DNA of 64,000 nucleotides from Zonotrichia leucophrys gambelii (GCF_028769735.1 NC_088179.1:4089501-4153500); one strand, 5' to 3'. Counted from the first letter of the stretch, positions 1 through 12,468 are shown. Numbers and translations are program-made. The notes: a model not told the origin generated them from the sequence alone.

Positions 1-88
1 GGCCATACACAACAAAGTAAATATTGTACCAGTGATTGCAAAAGCTGATACACTTTCTCTGAAGGAGAGAGAGAGACTAAAGAAGAGG
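1..88 (+). CDS. SEPT2: SEPT2 exon with the G4 motif (5' end outside the window)
   Basis: The frame starts at base 2 and reads [18 protein letters not shown] and onward to [12 protein letters not shown] (38-49) is the septin G4 guanine-specificity motif. The exon ends in phase 0 at AGG|GTGAGT, with the donor at 89. Its true 5' boundary may lie before the window. Confidence 0.95.
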
Positions 89-3000
89 GTGAGTGTTTTT
101 CTGGCCTGCAGAAATGTGTTGTGCTTTGGTTGTGGCAGTGGGGGCATTCTCATTAACCTTGCTCTGTCCTAGCTGAGGAAAATAGAATCTCATGCACAGT
201 GTAGCATCACTTAATATGTAGTTTGATATCCTGTAAAATATTTTGTTATGTATTTAAATGAGAAACTGTCCTTAGAATGCTGTTTGTAAAATGGTAATCT
301 GGCTGCGTTTACAGTTAGATTGAGTGAATTTTGAAACTTTGGAAAAATATCTAAATACATTTGCTGATGGTAATTGCTCAGTTACCTGTTTAATCAATCC
401 TAAAGCAGAGATAGTATCTGCATTTATAATGTGCACATGGGTTTTTTCCCCAGTCAGAATTCTGATGGTTAAAAAATGGGATTTTTCAGAGATGTTTGAT
501 AGTGAGGCTGTTTTTCTTCCCTTATATCACTCCTAAAGCATTCCAGTTCTGTCTTCCAGAGGCAAGACCTCTTAACACATCCAGTCATGCAGGGCTTGAT
601 GCTGTGTTTGCTGGGAGGAGGGGGGATTCAGCAAACCAGCATGAGCTAATAACAGCTAGGAAGTTCAGAAAGAAGTGTTAGAATTAACTCGTCACAGGCA
701 TGCTCCAGTCTTAGCTCTTGCATTGAAAACTATGGTTTTGTCAGTTATTCTGGAATAAAAATGAAGACTTTATATATAGTATACTCTAGTAGGTGTGTTT
801 AGAGTGCTAGAATTCTGCAGAAGTAAAGATTATTCTTTTATAAAGAGCAAAATTTGGGGTCTGTGGTAGATGGATTCCTGGTGCGGGTACCATTACTGTC
901 AATCATGAAGAAAAAAGTATTTGTAGTGTTTATATCTCAGTTTTTCAAACACTCCCACCCCTACCCCCCAAGTAGTAATTCAGATGTAAGAGCAAGGAGG
1001 TTAAGCTGTAGAAAGCAAGTATAATTTCTGTGTCAACACCTTTATTATTATTAAAAAAAATTGCAAAGTTTTAACAAGGCAGAGCTTCCACAAAGGATGG
1101 TGGTTTTGTGAACACTATTGTTTGTATGAAAGTCCATGGCAAGTAATTGTTGAATATCATGAACAAATATAGTATTTAAAACCAAATCCTTGCTGAGCAA
1201 TTTGGATCAATAAGATAAATCCAGATTTCTTAAGAGCCTGTGTATTAAGTAATTTTCTGTTAGGATTTAAAAGTACTGATTCTCCATGTACATTATATCT
1301 ATTTATTTTATTGCATATCTCAGATTCTGGATGAAATAGAAGAGCATGGCATCAAAATTTATCACCTGCCTGATGCTGAATCAGATGAGGATGAAGATTT
1401 TAAGGAGCAGACCAGACTCCTGAAGGTATGACTGGTTTAATAGGTTATATACATGGATAATATATTGTATTTTTTCAGACTGCTCAGATGGCTTTAGGAC
1501 AGGAGCTGCAATGCAACCTGGAGTGAGTCACCCAGAAATGAGACACCTGAAGTGTCTCTGCCCAGGCTTCCCTAGCTTGGAGGATGGTGGCAGCAGTTCC
1601 TTTTATTTATTTTACACCTTTAATTTCAAAGAATTATGAACTTATTACCATAATATGCAGTGCTGAGCAGAACAAGAGTTGTTCTTGGAGTTGTTTGTCC
1701 TGGTTTATTGTAAGTAACTTTTTCACTTTTGGCTTTCAGGCCAGCATTCCATTTTGTGTAGTGGGGTCCAATCAACTCATTGAAGCAAAAGGCAAAAAAG
1801 TCAGAGGTCGCCTCTACCCATGGGGTGTAGTTGAAGTGGAGAATCCAGAGCATAATGACTTCCTGAAGCTGAGGACCATGTTAATGTAAGTTACAACATT
1901 CCAGTTACATGGGAGTTTAGGAAACAATCACCAAGATAATCAAGCACTGCCCTGGGGGTTTGCAGCAGTTGGGTAATCCCTGGACACGTTCAGAATTTGT
2001 GTGGAGAAGGCCATGAGCAGCCTTGAGCTAGGCCTAGTCAGAGGTTGGACCACACAGGACCCACAGGTCCTCTCTGATTTAATTACTCAGTGATTCTGTG
2101 AAAACAGTGATTTGTGTGCTTCTTTTATCCAATGCAGTGTTGTATTGCTGCTCAAATCCCCTGAACATAAACCAAGTTGTGCTGATTTCAATATATCTAT
2201 GAGTAGATACATTTGCAAGGGAGCAGACCTGAAAAGCCCCCTGGTTGGTTTTTTTCCTGGTCTATGCTACTCTGTTTTGCTTGCTCAGATTCATCAAAGG
2301 CCTCACCCAGGAGTGCAGCTCTGTCAGGGCACTCTCAGGGCTGAGGTGACCTCTCAGTGTCCTTTATTGCACCAATTGAACTGAAATTAGATTTAAATTA
2401 GTATGCTAAGTGGGTGTGCATGCTGAGCACATTGATCCAAGCCAGTGCTGATGCCAGAGTTGCTTAAGCAAACTGATGTGACACAATTTATCTGTTAATG
2501 ACTCTGCTTCCTCCAGCACCCACATGCAGGACCTTCAGGAGGTGACCCAGGATCTCCACTATGAGAATTTCCGCTCTGAGAGGCTCAAACGAGGCACCAG
2601 GTTGGCATCTCATGGTTGCATGCTGCTTTCTCCTCCTCTGAATTTCTCTTTTGCTCTCTCTGTGTCTCACCTACCATTGCATTGTTAGCATTTGGTAGAC
2701 CAAAGGCAGCTTTGTAACTCCAGTCAACATCAAGTTCTGTTGAGCAGCTTACAAAGAGTGTAACAAAAAAAATATTTGCTAAATCTGAAGTGATGGTGGG
2801 GGAGTTAGGAAATTGTGGGAATGGATCTGTGCTTTGGTCTGAGGTTTAAACATAGTTGGGTTGGAGTGTTGAAGGTCCTAAGTAGGACAGATGTCTATGA
2901 TAAATGTCTTTAAAAAATCTGCAAATTAGATCAGAGCTGATATCTTAAAAAGAGTGTGTGGAGGTTTTTTTCAGAATTAACAACCAGAATATTTGGATGG

Positions 3001-6000
3001 AGGCTTTAAAAAGAGATGATCAAATTTGTTTGCAATTCTTTATTACACATGACATACATCAATAGTAGCTATCACACTGTTAGCCTTGTTTTGAGCTGGC
3101 TTGGATAGGACACAGCTTTCCTGGAAAGAGAACTGGCAAAACACCCAATTTTTAAACACAAGAGCAGGGTCTGTAAAGATGAGCTGGGGAGTTCTTGAGG
3201 GAAACTGCACGATTCCTGGTTTTGGTGTTTCAGCTGCATCTCTTCTTACAGCCACTAGAGGGTTCCAAATTGCACGTTTTGGGGTTTTTGGGGCATTTTG
3301 CAAAAGTTTCCACATCGAGCTGTTAACAGACATTTTGTAACATGTCTGGTCAGTTTTCAGCAAAAAGAGTTTTCCTTTTAGAGTTTTCTGCCTACAGGCA
3401 AGATAAAATCCTCTTCTCTCCTGATTTGAAATCCTGCTTTCTGAAATTCAAGGTAAAATCCCCAAACTTCCCAAGTTCTGGCACCTCTTATCCCACAGGT
3501 GTGTACAAAGGCCTTAGAGGTAATGTGACCTAAGGTCATCCAATTTTAGAGGATTTCAAGTTGCTGTTAAGTTGGGTATGTGAAACTGAAACATCTTTTT
3601 GTATATTTTCTAGTTAAGTGGCCCATTTCCTTTCACATTTCTGAAATGGTACTAGAATGTAGTTAGGTTTACTGTAAGTGAGGGTAAATTGCATGTGAAT
3701 TTATTTCAAGCTTGCACTTTTGCTACCAGGAGTGCTTACAATAGGTGTTTCTCTGTACTCACTAATGATCTCTGAGGTTTTGGGGCACAGCAGATTTTTT
3801 ACAATGTATTTCTTCACTTAGGATTTATTTACAATAATTTATTTCTTTTTATTTACACAGGATTTTTTTACAATGTACTTCTCTGTTAACTTTTTAACAA
3901 ACACCAATTTGTTTGTTTTACATGTTTGATGGCACTTGCTTGATTAGATGATTTATCCTATTCTATCCTATCCGTATTCTTTCTATCATTATTCTATCTT
4001 ATGTTATTCTATTCTACTATTAATTCTATTCTTTTATTCTACTACATTATCCTATTCTATCCCATTATTCTATTTATTCTATTCTATACTATCATTCTAT
4101 TCTATTCATTCTATTGTATTCTATTTATTCTATTCTATTCTCACATTATTCTATCTATTCTATCTATTCTATTGCTATTCTATTCTATTCTATTCTATTC
4201 TATTCTATCCTATTCTATTCTATTCTATTCTATTCTATTCATTTCTATTCTATTCTATTCTATTCTATCCTTTCTACTATTCATCCTATTCTTTCTATTC
4301 TATCTATTCTATTCTATTCTACTATTCTATTCTATTCTATCTATTCTATTCTATTCTATTCTATCTATCTATTCTATTCTATTCTATTCTATTATTATTT
4401 CTATCTATTTATTCTAATCTATTCATTCTATTCTATCATTATCTATCTATTCTATTCTATTCTATTCTATTCTATTCTATTCTATTCCTATTCTTCCTTT
4501 CCTATTTTTCTTCTTTCTATTCTTATTCCTTCCTATCCCTTCCTTTCCATTCTATATCATATGCTATACTAAAACTATACTAAAGAAAGAGAAAGGATGC
4601 ATCAGAAGGTTTAACCAGAATGAGAATGAAAAACTCTTGATTGACTCTTCAGAATCCGACACAGCTGATGGTGATTGGTCATTAAATAAATACAATTTAC
4701 AGGAAACCAATCAAACATGTTGGTAAACCATCTCCAGATCACATTCCAAAGCAGCAAACACAGGAGAAGCAAGCAGATAATTATTGTTTTCATTCTATTT
4801 TGAGGCTTCTCAGCTTCCCAGGAGAAGAATCCTGGCAAAAGGATTTTTCAGAAAATATGACAGTGACACTGAGGGACATGTTAGTGGGTTAACACAATAC
4901 TGGGTTAATGCTTGGACTCAGCAATCTTCCAACCTTAATGGTTTTATGTTTCTAACAATATTAATATTATTTTAGGAAAATAGAAGATGAAGAAGTGAAT
5001 AAAGACCAGATTCTGCTTGAGAAGGAAGCAGAAGTAAGATGACAGAACTTTATATTCTTGTAATGGGGGAATTTTTGTTTTGTTGCTACTTTGGAGCAAA
5101 CATTTATATGATCTTGGTAATTCATAAAGGAAAAACAGTTATATGCCAATATAAGGTTATTTAAAGGTTCACTAAGAAAACAGAAGGAGGAGGAGACTCA
5201 GGAAAGGGATTTTTTGGAACAAGTGGAATCTGGTAAAACATGATTCCATTTTACTGGTCAGCAATGGATGTAACACACAGTTTGGGCAAGGAGAATCGTC
5301 CTCCTGGGAGTAAAGGTTCTGCAGTTAAGAGCTGCAGACTGGGACAAAGTCAGTTCAGCTCTGCAGCAAAAGAGGGAATGATGGTAAAAACAGTCAGAAA
5401 TAAAAAATGAAACAGAAATTCTCATTCTGCCACTGTGACAAATTTATAATGCATAGCTCTAATGCTGCTTTTCTTGTTTCTCTAAACTTAAAGGTTATAG
5501 ATAGGCAAGACTAGAAAAAGTGCAATGAAAAGCAAAATGTGGGCAGAAAGGCTGAAGTGGGACCTGAAGCAGGTGCTGTGCTAGGATAGGTGAGATTAAT
5601 TGCCTTGTTGAGAAGTGGATGACAGAAGGGAAGGGGTCTGACATGATCACAGATAGTGGGATAAAAATGGGAATCTGCCACACAAGCAACAGGTCATGGT
5701 TAATGGGATTCATAGATGGTTGATTTCAGTATGAAAAGCTGCTTCTAACATAGTCTGTTAGTCTAAAATACAATACTCTAAAACTGAGCTTCAACCAAGT
5801 TTAGTCATGCTTGTGTCTCACTGGATGGTTTGCCTGTAATACTTTCTTCCACCCAGTCATCCCTAGCAAGGGAGTTGGGGAATAATCCTGACAATTTTTT
5901 TTGGATGACAGATGCAGGAGTAGTTTGGAGGAACATAACCAGACTGCTTTTTTTTTTTTTTCTGATAAACTTTAGTAAGTGTAAATTGCTTGTTCAGTAC

Positions 6001-6383
6001 TTTAGAACCATAATTTTTATACATGTGATGTTAGAGACTTCCACTTAGGGATGCTTAAAAATCCCATCCCACAGTACAATAATAAAACCTATTTATTTCA
6101 GTCAGTAAATGCCAGCCTCTTCAGTGATGCAGAGCAGTAAAGGAAGATGCCATAACCTGAATACATTACCTGTCAGATAAAGAAAATGCAGCTTTGTGAT
6201 TCCCTCTTTAATAAAAATAAGAATTAGAGTGATGACAGTGAAGAATTATATTGTGAGCTGCAGAATTCCTCTGTGCTGCTTTTCCAGCTGCGTCGCATGC
6301 AGGAGATGATTGCAAGGATGCAGGCACAGATGCAGATGCAGATGCAAAGTGGAGAAGGTGACAGCAGTGGGCACCATGTGTAA
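1..6383 (+). CDS. SEPT2: Septin-2, 3' half of the gene (six coding exons)
   Basis: The product is a GTP-binding cytoskeletal septin that assembles into hetero-oligomeric filaments at the cortex, cleavage furrow and cilium base. Coding exons are 1-88 (5' part outside the window), 1324-1425, 1740-1885, 2517-2600, 4976-5033 and 6288-6383. Joined, they keep one frame and encode about the last 190 residues of a protein that is 361 residues in human. The G4 motif AKAD is at 38-49. The septin unique element ([20 protein letters not shown]) follows in exon 1740-1885, and a Met/Gln-rich coiled coil ends in GHHV. The recalled human SEPT2 sequence matches almost residue for residue, including the acidic [10 protein letters not shown] segment that contains the reported CK2 site, which rules out other septin paralogues. 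The next gene downstream is FARP2, as in human. Confidence 0.96.
89..1323 (+). other. SEPT2 intron, no recognised element
   Basis: The intron runs from the GTGAGT donor at 89 to a T-rich tract and CAG acceptor at 1321-1323. It is AT-rich with short homopolymer runs. I see no repeat family, RNA gene or conserved ORF in it. Confidence 0.7.
1324..1425 (+). CDS. SEPT2: SEPT2 exon, [14 protein letters not shown]
   Basis: This exon has 34 codons and is phase 0 at both ends, with acceptor CAG at 1321-1323 and donor GTATGA at 1426. It encodes a helix and the acidic loop [10 protein letters not shown]. The Ser in this loop corresponds to the human Ser218 reported as a casein kinase 2 target. The residue is preserved here; its use in this species is inferred. 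Confidence 0.95.
1740..1885 (+). CDS. SEPT2: SEPT2 exon, septin unique element
   Basis: This exon is 146 nt, starts in phase 0 after TTTCAG (1734-1739) and ends in phase 2 before GTAAGT at 1886. It reads [20 protein letters not shown], then the septin unique element to LRTML plus two bases of Ile. The element forms part of the G interface between septin subunits. Human has SVVGSN where this sequence has CVVGSN, a minor change. Confidence 0.95.
1965..2101 (+). mobile_element. CR1 LINE 3' fragment
   Basis: The 3' end matches the avian CR1 tail: GAGGTTGGACC, a 'gaccc...ggtcc' block, then CAGTGATTCTGTGA at 2092-2101. It is strongly 5'-truncated and diverged. It lies in the SEPT2 intron 1886-2516, where I see nothing else. 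Confidence 0.7.
2517..2600 (+). CDS. SEPT2: SEPT2 exon, [17 protein letters not shown]
   Basis: The acceptor CTCCAG ends at 2516. The first base completes Ile from the previous exon. The exon reads [20 protein letters not shown] and onward to RLKRGT, plus AG that completes Arg with the next exon. The donor is AG|GTTGGC at 2601, a GT donor without the usual GTRAGT context. The frame on both sides and identity to human SEPT2 support it. Confidence 0.92.
3951..4567 (+). repeat. (ATTCT)n pentanucleotide microsatellite
   Basis: About 610 bp are built almost entirely of ATTCT units, with interruptions such as TATC, ATTAT and CCTATC. There are perfect runs of eight or more units near 4170-4260 and 4448-4490. 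The array lies in SEPT2 intron 2601-4975, about 410 bp upstream of the next acceptor. The long open frames of Tyr, Ser, Ile, Leu and Phe here are products of the repeat. Confidence 0.97.
4976..5033 (+). CDS. SEPT2: SEPT2 exon, [19 protein letters not shown]
   Basis: The acceptor TTTTAG ends at 4975. The first G completes Arg and is followed by 19 codons. The donor is GAA|GTAAGA at 5034. It starts the C-terminal coiled coil. Human has KVENEDMNKDQ where this sequence has [11 protein letters not shown], all conservative changes. Confidence 0.94.
5034..6287 (+). other. SEPT2 intron, no recognised element
   Basis: The intron is bounded by donor GTAAGA at 5034 and acceptor TTTCCAG at 6281-6287. 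I see AT-rich sequence with short poly-T tracts and no identifiable transposon, RNA gene or conserved frame. Confidence 0.65.
6288..6383 (+). CDS. SEPT2: SEPT2 terminal coding exon
   Basis: The exon reads [20 protein letters not shown], then [11 protein letters not shown] and TAA at 6381-6383. The Met/Gln repeats form the end of the coiled coil, and the GHHV end matches human. The exon probably continues eight non-coding bases to the donor G|GTAAGA at 6392. Confidence 0.95.
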   Translation: MRRMQEMIARMQAQMQMQMQSGEGDSSGHHV

Positions 6384-9360
6384 AGTCTTGGGTAAGAAGC
6401 TCAAATAACCTTAATAAACTTAAAGGGCTTCTCCTTTAGCTGCTCTCTAATGTGCTTGGTATTAAGAAGTTTTGGAAAAATGTTAACAAGATGTGTTTCC
6501 ATAGATTTCAGTCTGAATTTTAATTTATAAGGATTAACTGCTGTTTGCAAAGTTAGATGGCTTGGAGTCAAACTAAACAGTGTGATGGTGTGTGTATACA
6601 TATAAAAATTTCCCAGAAAGTCAATACAATATATCCTGGTAAGAATTATGGAAGAAGTCTTTGAAATAGTTGAACCAGGTTTCTTAATCTCATGATGAAG
6701 TCATTGTTTACTCGTGACTTATAAAATGTGTGCAGTTCTTTCAGGTTTCTTAATCTGAAATGGTATTTTCCTGTCTTGTTTTTAGATGATTTTACCCCCT
6801 GACTCCCAGGAGACCTCCTGGAGCTGGATTGCAGTGGTGGAGGACAAAAGGATGCCTCTTGCTTCCATGTGATCTGGAGCTTGCTGTGGAGTTTAATGTG
6901 GGACTGTTTTGTGGTAACACCTTGTCAGATGTATTTCATAACATGTAGTCAGTTGGTATTTTTATATATTATACACATTTGACTTTCATTTTCTTTAGTC
7001 CTTCTTTTCTTGAGGTTATTTTAAATTTCCTATTAGGGATACAAAATAGTCATTGAAAGTTTTCTAGCCTGATAAGCAGTAGATAATAATATTTTTTAAT
7101 ATACCTTATTAGCTCCCTACTTTTAACTTTGTATTCCATTTAGAAATAAGCAGCTGCCAGTGATCCCTTGTTCAGTGCCAGGTAACAGTCACCTCACTAA
7201 GGCTGCACCCCTGCAAGGTTAATTTTATAAATATTGCAGTGTTTACATGTGTGTGTGAGACCAGCAGCCCTTTCTCTGTCTCTGCTCACAGCAGAGGATT
7301 TCCTTGGCCTCTGCAGAATATCAAATGAAAATTCAAGCATGCCTTGTGTCTTAGCAAAAGAAAGGAGATGCCACTGTATGTTACATGACAGGCATTATTT
7401 CTTTTAGATTTACCCTTGAGGGTTATTGTTTTCCTAAAATCTCTTACTCTATTGCAGCTAATTTTGAACAGTTTCTTGTAGGCCATCACAAGTCACTCCT
7501 GCTATTTTCTGGCATTATTGTAGCCAAATAAACTTGAATAAGGCTGATTTTATTGTTGAAAGAGGTAAACTCCAAAGAGTAGTTTTCTATGCATGGGTGT
7601 TTCCTACATCCAAAGGATAAGAAATTCTATAAATCCTAATAAGTATTTTCATACTATTTTTAGGGCATTGTAAACTGTTACATGTAGTAAAAATATATAT
7701 TAGCACACTTCTCTTTTTAAAAATGACCTGTTCCTGACAGGATCAGTGCAAACTGTATTTTAAGTTCTTGCTCCAGGATGGAGTCAGCAGTATTACTTCA
7801 GAAGAGTCTCTGTTTCCTTTTATTAGGCCAAGATCTCTTTTTTAATCCTGGTAGCAAAGGAGACTTTTTATCTTGGCTGGGCTTGTGCTGCAGATCATTC
7901 CTTGTGCTGTGTTTGCTGCAAATAATGAATAATCAACACAAGTGCCCAGCTGGTGGCTGACAGGGCAAGCAGTGACACACCCTGGGTTCTTTGCTGCTCC
8001 TGATAAAGCCAGCAATCAGATTTCTTCATCTGTTCTATCACAAAACATCCTTATCTGAGCAGCTAATAAACAAATAGATAGAATTGCAACTTCTTTTGGC
8101 TCTTTGAGCTCAGGTGCAGCTGTGACTTTTATAATTTTGTTAATGTTCCTGTGGAAAAAATAATAGAATTTCTACAGCTAATGTATAATTCCAGTGGTGC
8201 TTCAGTGGCTAGATTAAATATAAATATAAATATCAGTTGGAATTTTTACCTGCCTGAAACTGCTGTTTTATGTTTGAATCTTTCTAAAAATGTGAAGTAA
8301 AATCCTGCATTGTAGCTGGGGATGTCCAGCTCTGTCTTCCAAACTTTGACACAACTCATTTGACTTTCCCTTACCTTGACAAAAGTGAAAATGAGAACCT
8401 TTTTGTATGCACAGCAGAGTTAAATCCCATTTTGTCAAACCTCTACCCACAAAACTTGGTGAGAAAAACATGTGCTTCTAATTCTTGAATTGCTTTTTCA
8501 AAAGAAGGTGTAGGACCAAAGTAATGCAGCACTGCCACAGAACACTCCACAACACCTTATTTATTTCTATTACCATGAGCCTGTACTTGAAGAAAAACTG
8601 TGAAATGTAAAATGTCTGCACAGGGGCCTGGTTGTACTTGTCACTCTCACTGTGTATATTGGGTTGAAAGGTTTTTTCTCTATTTTTAACATGGGAACAA
8701 GAGCACATTGTCCATTTGTTTAGTGCTGTTTGGTCACCATCTGTGAAATTATTTCTTTGGAATATTTACATATCTATTAAAATATTTGTTCAGGCTAAAG
8801 CATTTCATGTTATTATAAAGCAAAGAAAAGTTTGATCTAAATTGATCAAAAAAATGATCTAAAAATTCAACAGGAGAAATATTTTTGTATGTTGCTTTGG
8901 CATTTAATGGGAAAAACCAAGTTTATGGCATTAGCCATTTTAGATAATTAATTACTGCATCTTCCCAAGTCTTTGGGACAGTTGTTCATAGTGTGCCTGA
9001 TGTCTCTGAAGGTTCTCCTTCACTTTTCTTGAGATGGTCTTGAAATGGATGGTTTTGTGCTAAGGCATGAAAAGCAAGACTACTTTTCTCAGAAAAGCTG
9101 CTGGTAAAAGAAAAATATGAGTAGCAGAAAGGCTTGGGGACAAAAGGTAAATTCTGTTTGGTGGTTTGTTGAACTGGCCACAGTTCTTTTTCTTTTACTG
9201 TGTTGTGATGGTTTTTATATTAGGAGTAAGAATACTTTTGAATTTGCAGAGCTTTAGAGTTGATAGCACAAGTTACTAGTTCTTGGTACAAAAACCTGTT
9301 ATTATCTGTGTACTACAATTAGCTAAAACTGTAATAAAAATGCTAAAAAGCTGTTTTGTG
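6384..9360 (+). other. SEPT2: SEPT2 3'UTR with one intron
   Basis: After the stop codon, GTAAGA at 6392 and a strong polypyrimidine acceptor (CTTGTTTTTAG ending at 6785) define a 394-bp 3'UTR intron. The stop is only 8 nt from that junction, so nonsense-mediated decay is not expected. The last exon (6786 on) is AT-rich and transposon-free. AATAAA occurs at 7527-7532, 8065-8070 and 9333-9338. The last is followed by a TGTTTTGTGTTTATT-type GU-rich stretch, making ~9355 the best distal cleavage site. Transcript ends are inferred. Confidence 0.65.
9333..9338 (+). terminator. SEPT2: Candidate distal SEPT2 poly(A) signal
   Basis: AATAAA is followed about 15-45 nt later by a T/GT-rich element. AATAAA at 7527-7532 is a possible proximal site. 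Choice between them cannot be made without transcript data. Confidence 0.5.
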
Positions 9361-9417
9361 TTTATTATGATTCTTTATTGTACTCAATATTAATTTGTGG
9401 TGGTATGTTTGAAATAT

Positions 9418-9748
9418 TGTCCTGTTCCAGCCAGGACAGGGTTAATTTTTGGGGCAGCCAGGAAGGGCAGGGTTGGAGTGACAGTGGGCGGGGTTGGGCT
9501 CCATGGTGGGCATTTTCTCTCTCTTTTGTATCATTTTTGTTATTTAATATGGTTGCTATTACTGTTCCTTTTCTTATCTCATTGGTGTTTCCAGTAAATT
9601 GTTCTTACAACATTTTGTGTTTCCAGTTCTCCTCTCCATCCTGATGCAGAAAAGAGAGAGAGAGGAAGAGGGAGCAAGGGACTGGCAGCCTGGTTTGGAG
9701 TTTCAGTGGGAGCAGTGAGTTAGGAAATACCATTGCTAAACCAGGACA
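9418..9748 (+). mobile_element. ERVL-like LTR, old copy
   Basis: The sequence begins TGTCCTGTTCCAGCCAGGAC and ends CTAAACCAGGACA, with a TTGTTCTTA motif after a degenerate poly(A)-like signal. This is the layout of the avian ERVL-type LTR family that starts TGTCCTGGTTT and ends in a short inverted copy. Directly after it, CCCCAGTGTGGGGC (9761-9774) resembles a decayed primer-binding site, so some internal sequence may follow. I found no target duplication. Confidence 0.6.
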
Positions 9749-12468
9749 GCCTTAATTCAGCCCCAGTGTGGGGCACAGTGAGATAACCACAAATCTGCCC
9801 AGAGCAGGCTGGAAACAGGTTTGATCCAAACATTTTCTGTATTTGAGAAGTCCCAATGTTGCTTGGTCTGTTCAGTGGGTGTGGTGCCTAACTCTGTGTT
9901 TATTGCCATAGATGCTCCTCATGGAGGGTTTTTTCAGGGCAGGGAGAGCAATCAGGATTTGATTTTTGCTTTTTTGCTGTACTGTGGGATGCCACTTTAT
10001 GACATGATAACACTGAGGACAATGAGGGTCACTTGATGAATATTCAGTGTTGCTGTGCAGGGAGAACAGGGAGGGATGATTTTCCCCAGCTTTTCACCCC
10101 TTTTTCCTCCCTCTAGCCTGTTAGAGCAGCTTTTGAGAGTTTTGAATTCCCTTTGTATGTTAAGGAAAGCATGTTTTTGTTGCTAGGTCTGCCAGTGGGG
10201 TCCACACCATGTTGAGAGTCAGGACAGAGATTTTAGGGAGGTCACTCAGAGATTTTCCCCCAAGGATCACTAAACATGCATAGCATGGGAGAAAATGGGC
10301 CAGGTTTGGGGAAATTCTCTCCTACAGTGGTTTGGAAGTTCACCCCTAAAGGAGTACAGAATTTTTTGTCACTGTTAAAGTGACAGAATGTTTGCAAGGA
10401 AAATGCTGTGGCAACTCCAGAGAGGAGAAACCTCTTGCAGTGTGCTGAGCCCTGGCTTTTATTTACTGTACCCTGCTCATCACTAGAGAGCACCTCTGGG
10501 GAGAGGGGGGAAAGCAGAGCAGCAGCCACCACCATGGCTGTCTCCAGACTCTCTCCCTTTCTTTGCTCCTTCCATTTGGGATCCTGCAAGCTCCCAGAAT
10601 TTTTCTTGTACTTCATCCATACTTTTGGGGTAGCATTTTTGTAGGTTCTGCTTATCCTGGTTAGAATGATGGTGGCTTATATGCCCAAATGTTCCCTTTT
10701 CTGGGGAGAGTAATTCAAATTCACTCCCTGGCCATCATGGCTCTTCAGCAAAGATTGAGGGAAAAGATCATTCAGAGCCTGTCATGTGCCCTTTTCAGGT
10801 GGTTTTGAATATTAGATCAAATTCTGACACTGCTTGCTCCCAGGCTTTTCATTTGTGTGACTCCTGTGGGTGAATCAGTCACACCTCTGTCTTCATACAC
10901 ACTCTAATGACCTCAGAGTGAGCTGCTGAGGAGAAAGCTCTCCTGTGATGTGAGTGGAAGGGAATGTTTGGCATTCATTAACGATCCCAGCCATATTCAG
11001 AAGGCATTTAGTAGGAAATCCTCTCAGGACTGAAAGAAATAAAGTTCAGATTCATGGGTTGTAACTTCAACGTCAGTTGAATCTTTTGCTGCTTCTGTCT
11101 CAGTGGACAGCATGGGTGCAGAGAAGTGCCTTTTTCAGGCAGCTCTCCTGCTCCACACTGCCAAATATTGCCTGGATCTTTCTGAGTATTTGGACAGGGC
11201 TGAGCACACCTCCTGTGTCTGTTTTGTTGGCTTCTCTGTGGTGCTCTTGCTGGTTTATCTGGCTTCTGGGTCTTGGGGAAGGATTTCTAGCAGCATTTTG
11301 CTAGCTTGTTACACACATTTAGTGGTTACAAAAAGAAAAGGAAAAGTGAACAAAATATCTATAGACCTTTGTTTCCTGACATCTGAGTAAAGAAAAATGA
11401 AAAATGTAACTTTTGCTGCCTTTCTCTGGACACTTTGTAGTGGATCCTGAAATGCTGCATGCTTTAGGGAAGTGTCTGGACTAGAGGAGAAATGAGGTGG
11501 TAATTGCTCAGAATGTGCCAGAATATAATCCTGAAAGGCTTTGGGAAGAGCTGAAACCACTGCTTGGAAGGACATTGTACTGGAATTCAGTGCAAAGGAC
11601 TCCATGGAATTATGTGCTCTTCCCTATTTGCTGTTTTCTCTCAATGCTGAGTATGGAATAGAGCTCAAAGAGCTTAACACAGGGCTCCTGCTGTCAGAGA
11701 AAGCCAGAAAGAAATGCTTAAAGGATTCCTGCAGTGCAAGAAAGCTGTGATTAAAACCCTTCATAACTCAGCTTGCCACAGAGATTTTCCCACAGCCCAC
11801 GATTCCCAAGGGCAGTTTCTCAGCAGAGATAACAGTTTGATGAGCAGCTCGTTGTCCTGAAGCCCTGTTCCTGCCAGGGCTGCCACCAGAGATGCTGAAT
11901 GAGGCTCTGGGCTGCTGTTCCTGTGGACATGGGGCTGGCACTGCAGGTCAGCTTACCTGTGAAACAGGGGGTGTCCCTGTGCTGGAGCAGCCCTTGGTGT
12001 GTAGTGTTTCCTAAAGAATCCCTTCATAATCCAAAAAAATGGGAGGTGCTGTCACCTTCTAGTGTGTCCTTTTATATGAAGACTTGAAGGGTGCTGGCAG
12101 CAGGCTGTTGTCACAATGCCCATGTGCAGAGAAGTTACATTTGATGTCATTACAGGTGAAACCCAGAAAGTGGGAATGGAGTATGAGGACGAAAAGCTTT
12201 GTCTAAGGAGTGGTGTGATGGCCAGACACCCTGCCAGGGCAGCCCAGACATGATGGGATCACCTGGGCCTGGCTCACAGCCACAGCAGGGTGTGCCCAAG
12301 TTTCAGGTGCCTCGTGGAGTTTCTGCAGCATTTAGCAAGGCAAGATCTGATGGAGCTGTGTGCTTGCAAGTTTAGTTTCGGTGCTTGAAATGCAGAAGGC
12401 AAATGAATTTCACTCCCACCCACAGGAATGAGAGCCTGTCAGTCCAGCAAGGCAGAGGAGGTGTCCAG
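9749..12468. other. Intergenic sequence, no recognised gene
   Basis: Possible decayed retroviral internal sequence lies next to the LTR at the left edge. Otherwise this is unremarkable intergenic DNA. Open frames are short, show no similarity to anything I know and lack splice-consistent neighbours. Confidence 0.5.

Noticed and set aside
3948..4583. Open frames up to 211 residues of Tyr, Ser, Leu, Ile and Phe
   Set aside because: These are translations of the (ATTCT)n microsatellite inside a SEPT2 intron.
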